Below are positions 24,674-35,947 of a DNA stretch of 64,000 nucleotides, in pieces. The DNA is from Bacteroidota bacterium (GTDB taxonomy: Bacteria; Bacteroidota; Bacteroidia; Chitinophagales; LD1): positions 124,001 through 188,000 of the forward strand of contig JAFDYQ010000001.1 of the NCBI GenBank assembly GCA_018267365.1, given 5' to 3'. The translations under genes were made by a program, and so were the position numbers. The notes beneath the pieces were generated by a model that was not told where the DNA came from, ran no database searches, and saw nothing but the letters and a program-made list of their open reading frames with translations. Each line of letters starts with the position of its first letter. Position 1 is the first letter of the stretch.

Positions 24674-27600
24674 ATGTTTACTAGACAACTCAAGGCGTTT
24701 TTCGTCATGTCTGCGCTTCTTATATCACTAGGATCCTATGCTCAGTGTTATCATTGTAGTGCACCCGCAGCGCCTGCAGAATGGGCTAGCGGAAACTTAA
24801 CCATGTACAAAAATGCAGTATTGCAGTTATGGGCATTCAAGCCTTCTGTAGCGGTTGATAGCAGACAATGGTATCGCGTAAAAAGTGCCGGAGACACTAC
24901 TTTTGTAGGAACAGGTGACACTATGACATTTGTGATGGATACTACATGCAGGTTCATCGCAAGAAACGTCAACAATTGTACATGTGGAGGGACTTATTAT
25001 AGCGCCTATACGCAAATGGCCAGCATAACAGTGGTGGACTCTCCTAGCGTTCCGCAATATATGATTTCATATGATTCTCATATGTGTAGCGGCTCACAAA
25101 CCAATATATCCGTAAAGCGGCTTACTTCTCTGACGGGAGTTTCATTCCAGTACTATAGAGATGATACCCCGAACGTTACCGGCAATGTTTCAGGAAATTT
25201 TGTAGAAGGTCCACTGGGGATTACGTTAACAAATCATACAGGATCAAACCAACAGGTGAGATTTATGATTCGCATGTATAAATCTGGAGTGTATTATGAT
25301 TCCAAGAGTTTCTATATTACAGTAACCCCCGATTCCCCTTCTGTTGGAGATCATTGTAAGTTTCCGACCGCACCTAAGATCTGGCCTTTCCCACCATACT
25401 ATTATGCCCAACATTCAATCGGGGCTCATGTTCTTCTTGTAACTGACACGACCATTACCGCTGATGGAACAGATTGGTATAAGGTACTGTACGGCGATAC
25501 AACTTATGTTGGCAGCGGGTCCAAAGTGTCAATCGTAATTGATACCGTATGCCAATACATTGCTCGTAACAAGAATTTCTGCAATTGTGATTCGGGCACC
25601 TATTACAGCTCGTATGCACTTATGTCTATCATGCCAGTTGGTATTGGGAATCGAAATCTTTTTCATGTTCTGAATTATACAGATACTATGGCCAGCGGCA
25701 GCGAGACGGATATAGTGCTTCGATCGGATTCCGGCTACCAAAGCTATTTCGAGTTTTGGAGAGATAATGCCTTGGTAACAGGAGCTACCTACTTGGCAAA
25801 TGCCACAAGCATCGGTACAAATTCAGAGGTATTCGCGACCAAATTAACGAATACAACATCTGTGCCTCAAACCGTAAGATTTTACATACGGGGATCAAAG
25901 GCCGGAGTATACTACGGAGATACTTACATGGGCTACTTCACTGTAATGCCTGCACAAGACTCCGTTGCAACTGGTAGCCACTGCACAGTTCCCCCTAAGC
26001 CCACCGCGAATGTTGGAACCTCCGTCACATACGTAAAGGGAGCCACAATATACCTGAACCTTCAGGGAGCTACGAACATTGCCGGAGCCTATAATATTGC
26101 GCTCAACAGCGGCGATTCCGTGGAATACTTTAAGTCTAGAGGGCCAGGAGATACTACGTATGTTGGATCTGGAATTCCACAGCCTGTGACTGTCGATACA
26201 ACCATCAAGCTTTATGCCGTAAGCAAAAATGTATGCACATGGTCTGACGGTAGCAAGCACATTCTCAAAAGTGCTCCGTCCTATCTGAATACTATCGTTT
26301 CTACTAGCGGAACTTCGGCTGTTCTTAATATGCTGAACAAAAAGCCAACAATTTGCAACGGGGACAGCGTAAAAATTATTGATTCCATTTATGCCTCCAC
26401 GCCATCGGTTCTTTGGTACAGGAGTAATCAACAACAAGTGCTCGGTACTTATTCAGGCTCGACAGGTACGACAAGCGTAGGCCCAACAATCAGCCCTGTG
26501 CTAACAGACACCGGAACGGCTCCCCAAAGGGTCGACTTTATATCTTTTTCAAAGTATAGTAGTTCAGTATACAATTCACAGCATTACACCTCGGTAACTA
26601 TATATCCAGCATGTAGTAACTGGTCTGGCTTTGGTACCGCTATTCATGCGCTAAAAGATTCCATTTGTCCAGGTGACACTACTACTCTTACTGCCGATAC
26701 GGTGCCAGGAATCGGTAGCCACTATGCATGGAGTACCGGTGATACAACCAAGAAAATTAATCTAACTATCGGTGGCACATATTCTGTGACCGTGACTAAT
26801 TTGTGTGGATGTTATGCGACTGCAACTCATTCCATTTTTTTAAAGAGTAATCCTGTTCTATCTGTCAATAATGATACAATTTGCCCTGGCCAATCGGGCG
26901 AATTGGTAGTCCATGGCGCCAATAATTATAGTTGGAGTTCTGGGCAATCAGACAGCATAATTTTTCCCATTGATACTGGTATATATACTGTGACAGGTAC
27001 CGGGATAACTGGTTGCGTTCAAACTATACAAGCACATGTTAGTGCTGCAACGCCGCCAATTATTTCAGTCAGGGACACTAGCTTCTGTGCCGGAGATACG
27101 GCTTATGTACATGCTTATGGGGGTGTAAATTATGTTTGGAATACAGGCGATAGCGGATCTAGTATACCTGTATTCGGATCAACGATCTTGTCAGTAACCG
27201 GTTTTGATAATAGAGGATGCTATTCAAGCGCTATATCAACAATTCGAGTGCTAGACAGACCTGTAATAACAATGGAAGATACAATTGTTACTCGTCAAAG
27301 GGACTCAGTTCAACTGTGTTCTTCTGTTAGTTTTGGTCAAAGGCCTTACACTTATTCCTGGTTACCTAATACACAATTGTATCAGACAAGTGATAGATGT
27401 GTCATGGTGTATCCTGACTCTTCAGCTTTTTACACAGAAACTGTTACTGACAGTAACGGTTGTACTGCTAGTAAAGGTGTATACATCAATGTTGATCCCC
27501 GAGGAGATTCTATTAGCATTTTAGTTTTGTCTGATACACTTTTGGGTATTAAGGATACTCTGCCAATAATGGTTTCCAAAACTGTATCTGTATCATTTAT

Positions 27601-30600
27601 GAACAATGGAAATGGGAACTATGACGATTCATTGATCATAATCGGCGGATTTGACTGTGACTCCTGCGTGACTGTCACTCAATTGCGCTTAATGTCATCT
27701 TTGAGCACATTGTATGAGATCGACAAGCCAACCTTTCCTATTGTCATTCCGCGAATCATCATCCCGCAGGGAGCAAGTCTGCGGATGGAAGAAGATCTTA
27801 TCTCTATACACGACTCTTGCTTGAGCCAGCTATGCTCGCAACTCGTTTCATTGCAATGGAAAGATAAAAGCGAGTTTAATTCTACGTCACAAGTTCCAAT
27901 AAGCGTAACACACCGCCCTCGAAGCACAGGGCCAGACTTGACAGTACAGATGATTTCTTCAGGCATTAGTACTTGTGGGGGGGGCTCTGTGACAGTAGCT
28001 TTCTCTTCGAATATTAGTAGTGATTTCCAAATATCGATTACTCCACCTGCAGGCGCTACCGTAAGTCTTACCGGTTCGATCATACCTTCAGGTTTCACGG
28101 CATCTGTAAGCGGCAATCAAATTATCATTTCTACTCTAAGCCCGACTTCCTACATCGCAGGCACTTCATATTCCTTAACTTTCCAGGAGCAGCTGCCATG
28201 CAGTTTTGTCGTTCAAGGGGTGATTAATTTAGCGCACCTAGTGGAGGTGTCCAATTACAGCGGAAGTTATTCTATAGATAACGGGCCAACGAACACAAAT
28301 CAAAACCATTATGTCCCGTTAACGTATTCAAATATTGTTCTTAGCGGTAATGGCACCCAAGGCGTTGGAATGCACTTGGGCACCCCAACGATATTTGACT
28401 TAAGATATCAAAACTCCGGAAATCAAGCTTTTACAGGGGCATTGACAATAGACCAGTCTGCATCCTGCAATGCTTCGGTTGCTATCTCGTTAGTGCAGAT
28501 ATTTGAAATAGGAAATCCGACCCCGATATGGACATCTCCAGCCAATCCGGTATTCCCCTTAGTAACTTCTTCTATCTCGATTCCTGCAAATTCCTCTTTC
28601 TATATTGAAGAAACTGCTTCTCTTATTTCTAATTCCTGTTTGCAGCAGCCGTGCCAAACACATGCTACCCTTACATGGTCATGTTCTACCGGGGCTTGCA
28701 GTAGAGCAACTTCGCCTTGGACCATAAATTTCAACCCAGCCAACGGTAGTCCTGCGATTAGCGCGTCAAGATTGCTTCCAAGCCCTATTCCATTCAGCTT
28801 TTATAATGCGGGCTATCCTTGGGAAGTATCATGTGCTGATCAAGGGGCTTCCTCAGAGACACAATGGGATTATATAGTAGAAAATAATGGTCAAGGTGAT
28901 GCAAATAACGTCCGCATAGAACTTGACAAATGGATAAATGAAAGTTATACTTTTGTAGATGAAAGCACTGTTGGAGTGAATGTAAGAGCAAATGTGTATC
29001 CCAACATTGCATTTACTTCTTCTGCAACTCTTGGAATAGGAACTCCGGCGGTAACCTATCTTACTAGCGCAGATTTCTCTGGTACTCCTCCGGCATGCTT
29101 AAATTCCCTCCAGGCCCCCTTAAAGACGTGGGAAATACAGATCAATACGATGCCGGCTGGCTCGCGTATTCTAGTGAGCTTTAAGACATATAAATGCTGT
29201 CCTAGTAACGCAGATTTTGGTGATCCGATCTATTTTAATCAGTGGCATTTGACAATGCAAGGAGAAGATTGCTCCGGTAACAGTATTTCGACGCATGGTG
29301 CTGGCCCAATTAGCCTCAATGGCATTGTGACGCAAAATTCAAATACAAACATTCCAAACCTTGGCCTCACTCAAGACTATGTTCATCAGAGAAGTGAGAT
29401 TCGTGGCGTCAATAATTCATGTGGAGACTTTGAGCGTTTTTTAATTCAAAATCATACGTTCAACAATCCAGGAAGCAATAATACTCCGGACTATGATGCA
29501 ATGCTTTTTAGCCCTCATCCTACAACTGGGGGTACTTCAGGGTTGCAAGGTGGCGATCCTACGGGAACGATGCGCGTGATAATAAATTGGCAAGGCAATA
29601 TGCAATCACATGCAACCAACTTCTCGATTTTCAAAGGAGCAATAAATTGGAGCCCGACTTCCGTCACAGTCTTATCATCCACCAGTATACAGGCTGATTT
29701 TGACATTGCGACAGTAGCAGCGCAGATTGGAGCGGCGCAGATTAATAATCCGGCTTATAATGATTTCAGTTCGGGATTTAGGGATTTCCTTGCGGAATCA
29801 TATATCGGATTCGAACTGAAAGCATGCTGCCCTACTAATGTTCCTAATCCCGATATAACGGTTCAAACTTTGATTAATCTTGCTGGATACAATCAATGTC
29901 ATGACTGCTTTGTGCCGCTCGCTGAAACTACATTCCATCTCCAGGTGCATTGTCCCGGATGTGTTACCCCTGGCTTGATTTGCGATAAGAGTACATTTCA
30001 CCGGACTACTTTAGGTTATCAAGATGCAGACGATGATGGAAGGCCTGAGCCAGCCACAAGCGGAATGACCCTACAAAACATCGATGCGACTTACCAAGCA
30101 GATCATGCGCTCCTACTTGAGCGCTCAATGGTTGGTGACATATTAGAGGCGAGAGTTAGCGCCTTTTTCGAAAATGGTGATGGGACAACAAATGGTTTTT
30201 CTTATACTGATTGGCAAAATTATTGGTCTGGCAATGCTTGGGGTAGCCATCCATCAGGAGCGACTCCGTATCTCGATGACTTGTATCTGCAACAGGACAT
30301 CCCTGGAGCTAGTGCGGTCGGCCTTGCCAGTACAGGCATTATTACAGTCAATTATATTCCTCAGACCGGATCGCCTATTTCGTTTTCAGCATCCGGCGCA
30401 AATCCTATCATCGTTTCATCCAGCGGCGACCATTTCGTCTACCATGTGAATGCCTCAGATTTCGCATCTGGATTGCATTTTCTTATTGGCGATAGATTTG
30501 AGTTTGTCATGGGCTACAGCGTGTGCGGGAATCCATCTATAAAGACAGATTTAGATATTACGAATGAAATGTATTTGACTCCTTCGCCCCTGAGTAGTGT

Positions 30601-33600
30601 CTCTAACCCATATTCTAACTATACAACAGCTCCTAGTGAAAATGATAATCTCCACTACCCTGGCCCTGCTGGTTTATCGCCCGACGCCAGTTATCTATAT
30701 TATTGTGAAGGTTTCAGTGATTATCACAGCGTTTATAATGTTCATAAAACATCGGGGGAAGCTTGGCCTGCTGGCGCTTTTTGCACCGGAACAATGAATT
30801 TGAGTTACGCAGCGGCAGTAACTTCCGACGGAACTAATCCGGCCTTAAATGTCTTTCCTTATGAATATCGACCTTTGCGTAGTGTTTCTACAGCTTATCA
30901 AACCGGGTTGACATTAACGAATGGAAATCCCATTACTGCAACTGTAGCATCCATCACTGGATACATAATTTCCCCATCGCGGATTTATACGGATTGCAAA
31001 TTTTACGATAATATCATTACTCAACCGATCATACGGACGCAGACCACTACTCCGCTTCAGATAGCTAATTCTGGAAATGACTACTATTTGAATATGGCAA
31101 ATGCTGAGTATATTCCTCCTTTCGACAATGTATTACCATTTAATTCCAATCCTTCATCCGCTCCGATATTGAATCAAAGCATAGCATCTAACGGCAAGCA
31201 AATTCTGGCAATCGGTGACGAGCGTTTCTCACAGGTTTTCGAATTTAATGTGGAGACTAATTGCCCCAGCGTAACTGCTGCATCTAAAACAATACGCGCT
31301 GATGACGCCTATCTTACTGTTCCTGGCAGCGTTACTTCCTGTACTGTTTCTGATGTAAGTGAACAGAATGGCCCGCATTCAACAGGAGTATGGACCCTTA
31401 CAATTCCCAATCCCAATATTCAAGCCTCACTTTCCGCTCCCATATTTAATCAAAATACCATTTCCTATAACTTAAATATGACGCTGAATGCTAACGTGCC
31501 CAATTTAATCTACTATATAGACGTAGATCCAAACAGCGTAGCAGCAGGTGTCTCTTTGGTGGTGTCAGACGGTCACGGAGTTATCAATCCAATCTCAGTG
31601 GTTACCCCAACCACGACATATTGGAGATATAACCTGAGCTATGCTTTGGCGAATTCTACAACGGCCGACATTGCATTAAAATTCCAATTGAATAATTGTG
31701 GTAGTGTGCCATCCAATCAATCGATTGATATTTGGTATGCATGGAGTTGTTCGGGTCATGAGCTAGCCCAACTTCCGCCTATAGCCACTACTTGTGACGC
31801 CCCGGCTAAAGTAACCGTGCCTCTGGTTATCCCAAGTCCCAATTTAGTTTTGCAGTCTAGCTTTGATCCCACAGACTATAAGACTTGTCAGGTCGAAACT
31901 CTCAAGATTGTTCTGACAAATCAAAGTTTGGCATCTGTAGGATTAACGGGACTTCAAGTCACATTGCCTAGTGGCGTATCCCTCATACCAGGCAGTCCGG
32001 TAAAATTGATTTTCACTCGTCCTAGTCAGAGTGCTTCAACGATTAACGTCGCGAGTTCTTACATCACGGGCGGGTATATTAATCTAAAACCGTATGCGGG
32101 GTATATAGCTTCTGCCATATCAGGCATAGATGGATTTAATCTGGATGATGGTACTATAGAAATAGATGTACTATTTATTGCCGATTGCCATACGAATACA
32201 TCCAACAGCATACCTGTTTCCTTTACGCTCGATGCGACGCCTTACTGCGACCCCACGGGTGCTACGCCTGCGGACGTAATTATTCTAAATAGTCCAACAG
32301 GCTATGCAATTCAGCCTAATGCAAATCCCAATGCCTGCGGCCCGTTCTTTACCTATACTTATCTGTGTAATGATCAACTGACCATCAATGCAACTTCCGG
32401 ACATGCTCCTTACACTTACTACGTCGGTACCACCCCTTACACAACGAACATAATACAACCCAATGCCGGGACTTATAACATTTATGTCAAGGACAATAGC
32501 AATTGCACCGCAGACCCTATCAGCTTGACTACATACGGGGTACTCTCTGTATCAGCCGCAGGCGTTTCAGCTAACTGCTCTGTCAACGCTGCTACCGTGA
32601 CTGCCACCGTAGCAGGGGGATTAGCGCCGTATACGTTTTCCTGGAGTAATGGGAGCTCCACAACATCTTCCGCCACAGCAAACACAATAAGCGGGTTGTC
32701 ATCTAACACTTACAGCGTCACCGTAACTGACGCCCAAGGATGTTCAGTCACCGCATCGGCTTCTGTTACTTCAGCTACTTCGCTACTAAATGTTCATCTT
32801 ATTTCTAGGCCATATGGTTGCACTCCTGACAAGGGAACAATCGACCTCGATTTCGTCGGAGGATCAGCTCCATACGCCTACGTATGGTCCTCGAGCACAA
32901 ACATTACTCCTGCCACACAAAGCGGGTTGCAGGCCTACAATACCTATACAGTTACGATTACGCAATTTGGCAGCTACACTGTCACAGTGCATGACAATTA
33001 CGGTTGCAGCGTCACAGCGAGCGCAAACGTAAATACGCCAGTGAAAGTAGGTTCCAATGTATCACTTCCCACGCTATCCTCGGCCATATCTGCGAGCAGG
33101 TTGGTTTCGTCTGCCTTGTCGGGTACCACGCCACAGTCCTTCATCGTAGATGGCACATTCACAGTCGATCAGGCTTACACATTGTTTAACAGTAATGCAT
33201 ACTGCCTGGAAGGTGCTGAAATCATTGTAGACGATCCCGGTCGGCTTACTATAAGCCAGTCCACATTGCAGGGCTGTGATTACTTATGGAAGGGTATCAC
33301 GGTGAAAAACAAGGCTTTTAATATGGATAACAGTCAGATCAGCGATGCTCTCTATGCGGTAGAGTTTCGCAGGCCCGGCCATTCCATAGCAACTCTCACT
33401 CCTATACAAAACTGTAGGTTCCTAAACAACTTTATAGGCATCTATATACCAACCAGCCCTGCCGATTTTACTGGCTACCAGTTCTTTGACAACCTGTTTG
33501 ATGGTACGGGTGGCATCAAGACGCCATATACCAGCCTGCCACTTGCTTTGGGCCTCATGCCTACTCAGACTCAAATATCAAGCATAGGACAGAGCTGGGC

Positions 33601-35947
33601 GGGTATTTACGCGCAGAACGCCTTGGTATTTGTATACTCCACACAGCACTCCTATGCTACCGGGGCTGGAACACACTTCAAAAACATGTGCAATGGGATC
33701 ATGGCAGAGGGCTGTGACCTGCGCAGCTACGGCAGCATATTTGAGAATATGCCCCCTTCGTCATACTATACAAACTCCGGAGCGGCTATATATTGCGATG
33801 GATCTGTGAATGGCGCTGGCCCCCTTGGCTGGACCAATCTTCAGGTATTTGGCGGCGCCTTGGGAAGTCAATATGTCAGTAATCTGACTAACTTTTCGAA
33901 TTGCTTTGCAGGAGTAGTAGCTAAGAATCTCCGGACCAATTTGGAAATCACATCAAACAATTTTGACAACCTATGGGCTGGAATAAGTGTGATGAGTTGT
34001 AATAATATGTCGGGTTTGAAAGTGTCAAATAGCAAGATGACGAATATTAGCCTTCGGGGAATTAATATAGTAGACTGCTCTTCTGCCGACCCCGAGATTA
34101 CAGCTAATGCAATAAGTACCTTAGGTACCTCTTATCTGATACCAGGGTACATAGTTCCAGCTGTGGGGATTGATCTCCAAAATATGCAAGGACAGCATGT
34201 AGTAAATTTGCCAGCCTTTACTTCTGTAGATGGCAATGTTGTAGATCTAATGGCTCACTCTTTTGCTGGCATTAATATTGCCTCAATAATAAGTGGTGAC
34301 TATTATGATAACTTATATTCGGCCAACCACGTGAAATTTCACGATAGCGAGAATCAATACGGGCTGTGCATAGCAAACACCAGACAGACCTCTTATTGCA
34401 ACTTGGTAAATGTAGACAATACAGTGTTCAGTGCTCCGGTGCCTCTCTCTACAGGCAAGCATATCGGATTCCTCTTTGCTTCCGTATCCGGCAAAAGGAT
34501 TATCATGAATCATGCTATAGGAACTAATATCGGAATGTTGTTTAACAATAATAACCTAGGACTTGTAGGGAGCTATTCGATCTCAGACAACACGTTTCAG
34601 GATCATAATACGGGATTATACATCCCCAGCCCTACTCAGATCCCGGCACAGAGCTATTTGTCATTCAATAATTGGTCGGGATCATATGGTAATGGTGGAC
34701 ATGCGGCCGTGAATACCAATTCTTCGTTTATAGTGGCTAATCAGCACTTTGATGTAAATTCTCCGATTGGCACTACAATTTATTGGCCAAGAAATAGCAG
34801 TACTACTTTAGATATATTTCCTAGTTCTAATTGGTTTAGACATGTAAGCAATTCAGCTTCTCAGTCATCTGTTGAGCAGCCCTGTTCGCCTGCACTACGA
34901 GTAGCTGCACCAGCGGATACAGATACAACTACAGTATTAACTGATATGGATGAAGCGGTGATCAATGGAGAGATAATGGATTCAGACCTGGCTCCCTATC
35001 AGGCCACCATGCTCTGGCAGGTAGAGAAAAGTGTATATGATAAGCTGAAGCAGCACCCAGAGATGAGGCTGAGCGGATCGGCAGAGGAATACTTCTACGA
35101 TCAGCGCACCGCTACCAGCATAGGCCACATCAGCGATATAGAGGACCGCCTAGAGCAGGAGCTCAGTGCCCTGCCAGAGGGGCTCTACACCCTAATGCAG
35201 CAGAAACACGCGCAGGACTCTATCAGGGACTCTATAGTCAGCCTTCTCAATGGCAAGCCGAGTGAAGATTCAATCACCCTGACCTTGCTAATGCCCATAG
35301 ACAGCGGCATCTATACGTTGGACAGTCTTATCGGCGTCGGCCATGACTCACTGATGGCGGCGCGACTAGCCAATCTGGGTCCAATTATTAGTGATATTGA
35401 TACGTTAGGTGATGACAGCTTGGATATTGTTCAGAATGCAAAGACTGTTTACAAACGATTTGCAACTATACAGGCGCACGGTTGGGGAGTGGATAGCATC
35501 AGTCCTACTGACCGCAGTAATATAGAGTATGTAGCAGCGCAGTGCCCACTGCAGGGAGGATATCCTGTCTATGCAGCTCGTGCCGTCAAGGCGCTTTGGA
35601 GCCATGATACATATGTGGATGATAGCATTTGTGCAAATCCCCCAAGCTATAAAACTTACCGCGCTCCCGCAGCATATCACTCCCCTTCGCCAAAGAAACA
35701 AAGTGTAAAGGTCTATCCTAATCCTACAGATGGTGTGCTTTATATTCGCTATACCTATGATCCAGATGCAGATTGCCTACTCACTATCATGGATATGGAA
35801 GGCAGGCTGGTGCGAAGCGAAAAGCTTATATTTACTCAGGGTACGCTCCGCTATGATGTAGGTGACCTGCCATTTGGTTTGTATTGTGTCAGATTACAGC
35901 GTAACGGTGAAACCATCTACTCCGATAAGATCAATATCGTAAAATGA
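24674..35947 (+). CDS. Giant secreted surface protein with T9SS sorting domain
   Basis: A 3,757-residue protein with signal peptide MFTRQLKAFFVMSALLISLG. Residues 25-650 hold three tandem ~205-residue modules that begin with a Cys-Pro rich box. Residues about 655-860 hold Ig/PKD-like repeats (WSTGDTT, WSSGQSD, WNTGDSG). A long middle part contains DUF11-like and other beta domains. Residues about 2570-2790 carry SprB-like repeats (AGGLAPYTFSWSNG, GGSAPYAYVW). Residues about 2820-3390 look like a right-handed beta helix, followed by a helical region. The last ~80 residues, with VKVYPNPTDGVLYI, are a type A T9SS signal for export and surface attachment. It overlaps the next gene by 4 bases. Likely an adhesin or gliding-type protein. 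A G8 tract lies at 27977. Confidence 0.88.
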   Translation: MFTRQLKAFFVMSALLISLGSYAQCYHCSAPAAPAEWASGNLTMYKNAVLQLWAFKPSVAVDSRQWYRVKSAGDTTFVGTGDTMTFVMDTTCRFIARNVNNCTCGGTYYSAYTQMASITVVDSPSVPQYMISYDSHMCSGSQTNISVKRLTSLTGVSFQYYRDDTPNVTGNVSGNFVEGPLGITLTNHTGSNQQVRFMIRMYKSGVYYDSKSFYITVTPDSPSVGDHCKFPTAPKIWPFPPYYYAQHSIGAHVLLVTDTTITADGTDWYKVLYGDTTYVGSGSKVSIVIDTVCQYIARNKNFCNCDSGTYYSSYALMSIMPVGIGNRNLFHVLNYTDTMASGSETDIVLRSDSGYQSYFEFWRDNALVTGATYLANATSIGTNSEVFATKLTNTTSVPQTVRFYIRGSKAGVYYGDTYMGYFTVMPAQDSVATGSHCTVPPKPTANVGTSVTYVKGATIYLNLQGATNIAGAYNIALNSGDSVEYFKSRGPGDTTYVGSGIPQPVTVDTTIKLYAVSKNVCTWSDGSKHILKSAPSYLNTIVSTSGTSAVLNMLNKKPTICNGDSVKIIDSIYASTPSVLWYRSNQQQVLGTYSGSTGTTSVGPTISPVLTDTGTAPQRVDFISFSKYSSSVYNSQHYTSVTIYPACSNWSGFGTAIHALKDSICPGDTTTLTADTVPGIGSHYAWSTGDTTKKINLTIGGTYSVTVTNLCGCYATATHSIFLKSNPVLSVNNDTICPGQSGELVVHGANNYSWSSGQSDSIIFPIDTGIYTVTGTGITGCVQTIQAHVSAATPPIISVRDTSFCAGDTAYVHAYGGVNYVWNTGDSGSSIPVFGSTILSVTGFDNRGCYSSAISTIRVLDRPVITMEDTIVTRQRDSVQLCSSVSFGQRPYTYSWLPNTQLYQTSDRCVMVYPDSSAFYTETVTDSNGCTASKGVYINVDPRGDSISILVLSDTLLGIKDTLPIMVSKTVSVSFMNNGNGNYDDSLIIIGGFDCDSCVTVTQLRLMSSLSTLYEIDKPTFPIVIPRIIIPQGASLRMEEDLISIHDSCLSQLCSQLVSLQWKDKSEFNSTSQVPISVTHRPRSTGPDLTVQMISSGISTCGGGSVTVAFSSNISSDFQISITPPAGATVSLTGSIIPSGFTASVSGNQIIISTLSPTSYIAGTSYSLTFQEQLPCSFVVQGVINLAHLVEVSNYSGSYSIDNGPTNTNQNHYVPLTYSNIVLSGNGTQGVGMHLGTPTIFDLRYQNSGNQAFTGALTIDQSASCNASVAISLVQIFEIGNPTPIWTSPANPVFPLVTSSISIPANSSFYIEETASLISNSCLQQPCQTHATLTWSCSTGACSRATSPWTINFNPANGSPAISASRLLPSPIPFSFYNAGYPWEVSCADQGASSETQWDYIVENNGQGDANNVRIELDKWINESYTFVDESTVGVNVRANVYPNIAFTSSATLGIGTPAVTYLTSADFSGTPPACLNSLQAPLKTWEIQINTMPAGSRILVSFKTYKCCPSNADFGDPIYFNQWHLTMQGEDCSGNSISTHGAGPISLNGIVTQNSNTNIPNLGLTQDYVHQRSEIRGVNNSCGDFERFLIQNHTFNNPGSNNTPDYDAMLFSPHPTTGGTSGLQGGDPTGTMRVIINWQGNMQSHATNFSIFKGAINWSPTSVTVLSSTSIQADFDIATVAAQIGAAQINNPAYNDFSSGFRDFLAESYIGFELKACCPTNVPNPDITVQTLINLAGYNQCHDCFVPLAETTFHLQVHCPGCVTPGLICDKSTFHRTTLGYQDADDDGRPEPATSGMTLQNIDATYQADHALLLERSMVGDILEARVSAFFENGDGTTNGFSYTDWQNYWSGNAWGSHPSGATPYLDDLYLQQDIPGASAVGLASTGIITVNYIPQTGSPISFSASGANPIIVSSSGDHFVYHVNASDFASGLHFLIGDRFEFVMGYSVCGNPSIKTDLDITNEMYLTPSPLSSVSNPYSNYTTAPSENDNLHYPGPAGLSPDASYLYYCEGFSDYHSVYNVHKTSGEAWPAGAFCTGTMNLSYAAAVTSDGTNPALNVFPYEYRPLRSVSTAYQTGLTLTNGNPITATVASITGYIISPSRIYTDCKFYDNIITQPIIRTQTTTPLQIANSGNDYYLNMANAEYIPPFDNVLPFNSNPSSAPILNQSIASNGKQILAIGDERFSQVFEFNVETNCPSVTAASKTIRADDAYLTVPGSVTSCTVSDVSEQNGPHSTGVWTLTIPNPNIQASLSAPIFNQNTISYNLNMTLNANVPNLIYYIDVDPNSVAAGVSLVVSDGHGVINPISVVTPTTTYWRYNLSYALANSTTADIALKFQLNNCGSVPSNQSIDIWYAWSCSGHELAQLPPIATTCDAPAKVTVPLVIPSPNLVLQSSFDPTDYKTCQVETLKIVLTNQSLASVGLTGLQVTLPSGVSLIPGSPVKLIFTRPSQSASTINVASSYITGGYINLKPYAGYIASAISGIDGFNLDDGTIEIDVLFIADCHTNTSNSIPVSFTLDATPYCDPTGATPADVIILNSPTGYAIQPNANPNACGPFFTYTYLCNDQLTINATSGHAPYTYYVGTTPYTTNIIQPNAGTYNIYVKDNSNCTADPISLTTYGVLSVSAAGVSANCSVNAATVTATVAGGLAPYTFSWSNGSSTTSSATANTISGLSSNTYSVTVTDAQGCSVTASASVTSATSLLNVHLISRPYGCTPDKGTIDLDFVGGSAPYAYVWSSSTNITPATQSGLQAYNTYTVTITQFGSYTVTVHDNYGCSVTASANVNTPVKVGSNVSLPTLSSAISASRLVSSALSGTTPQSFIVDGTFTVDQAYTLFNSNAYCLEGAEIIVDDPGRLTISQSTLQGCDYLWKGITVKNKAFNMDNSQISDALYAVEFRRPGHSIATLTPIQNCRFLNNFIGIYIPTSPADFTGYQFFDNLFDGTGGIKTPYTSLPLALGLMPTQTQISSIGQSWAGIYAQNALVFVYSTQHSYATGAGTHFKNMCNGIMAEGCDLRSYGSIFENMPPSSYYTNSGAAIYCDGSVNGAGPLGWTNLQVFGGALGSQYVSNLTNFSNCFAGVVAKNLRTNLEITSNNFDNLWAGISVMSCNNMSGLKVSNSKMTNISLRGINIVDCSSADPEITANAISTLGTSYLIPGYIVPAVGIDLQNMQGQHVVNLPAFTSVDGNVVDLMAHSFAGINIASIISGDYYDNLYSANHVKFHDSENQYGLCIANTRQTSYCNLVNVDNTVFSAPVPLSTGKHIGFLFASVSGKRIIMNHAIGTNIGMLFNNNNLGLVGSYSISDNTFQDHNTGLYIPSPTQIPAQSYLSFNNWSGSYGNGGHAAVNTNSSFIVANQHFDVNSPIGTTIYWPRNSSTTLDIFPSSNWFRHVSNSASQSSVEQPCSPALRVAAPADTDTTTVLTDMDEAVINGEIMDSDLAPYQATMLWQVEKSVYDKLKQHPEMRLSGSAEEYFYDQRTATSIGHISDIEDRLEQELSALPEGLYTLMQQKHAQDSIRDSIVSLLNGKPSEDSITLTLLMPIDSGIYTLDSLIGVGHDSLMAARLANLGPIISDIDTLGDDSLDIVQNAKTVYKRFATIQAHGWGVDSISPTDRSNIEYVAAQCPLQGGYPVYAARAVKALWSHDTYVDDSICANPPSYKTYRAPAAYHSPSPKKQSVKVYPNPTDGVLYIRYTYDPDADCLLTIMDMEGRLVRSEKLIFTQGTLRYDVGDLPFGLYCVRLQRNGETIYSDKINIVK
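24746..26616 (+). repeat. Three tandem modules of about 205 residues
   Basis: Modules start near 24746, 25349 and 25976. Each begins with a Cys-x-(x)-Pro box (CYHCSAPAAP, HCKFPTAP, HCTVPPKP), then a strand region with GDTT(F/Y)VG, an aromatic-Cys segment, and ends in a strand with VRF or VDF and KxGVYY or KYSSSVY. DNA identity is low, so the duplication is old. Confidence 0.6.
27977..27984 (+). repeat. G8 tract inside the giant gene
   Basis: Eight G in a row encode Cys-Gly-Gly-Gly at about residue 1,101. A one-base slip would truncate the protein far before its T9SS signal. Confidence 0.85.

Noticed and set aside
25895-26437. Long antisense frame in the giant gene
   Set aside because: It lies opposite a clear coding sequence, has no recognisable features and is expected by chance in such a long gene.
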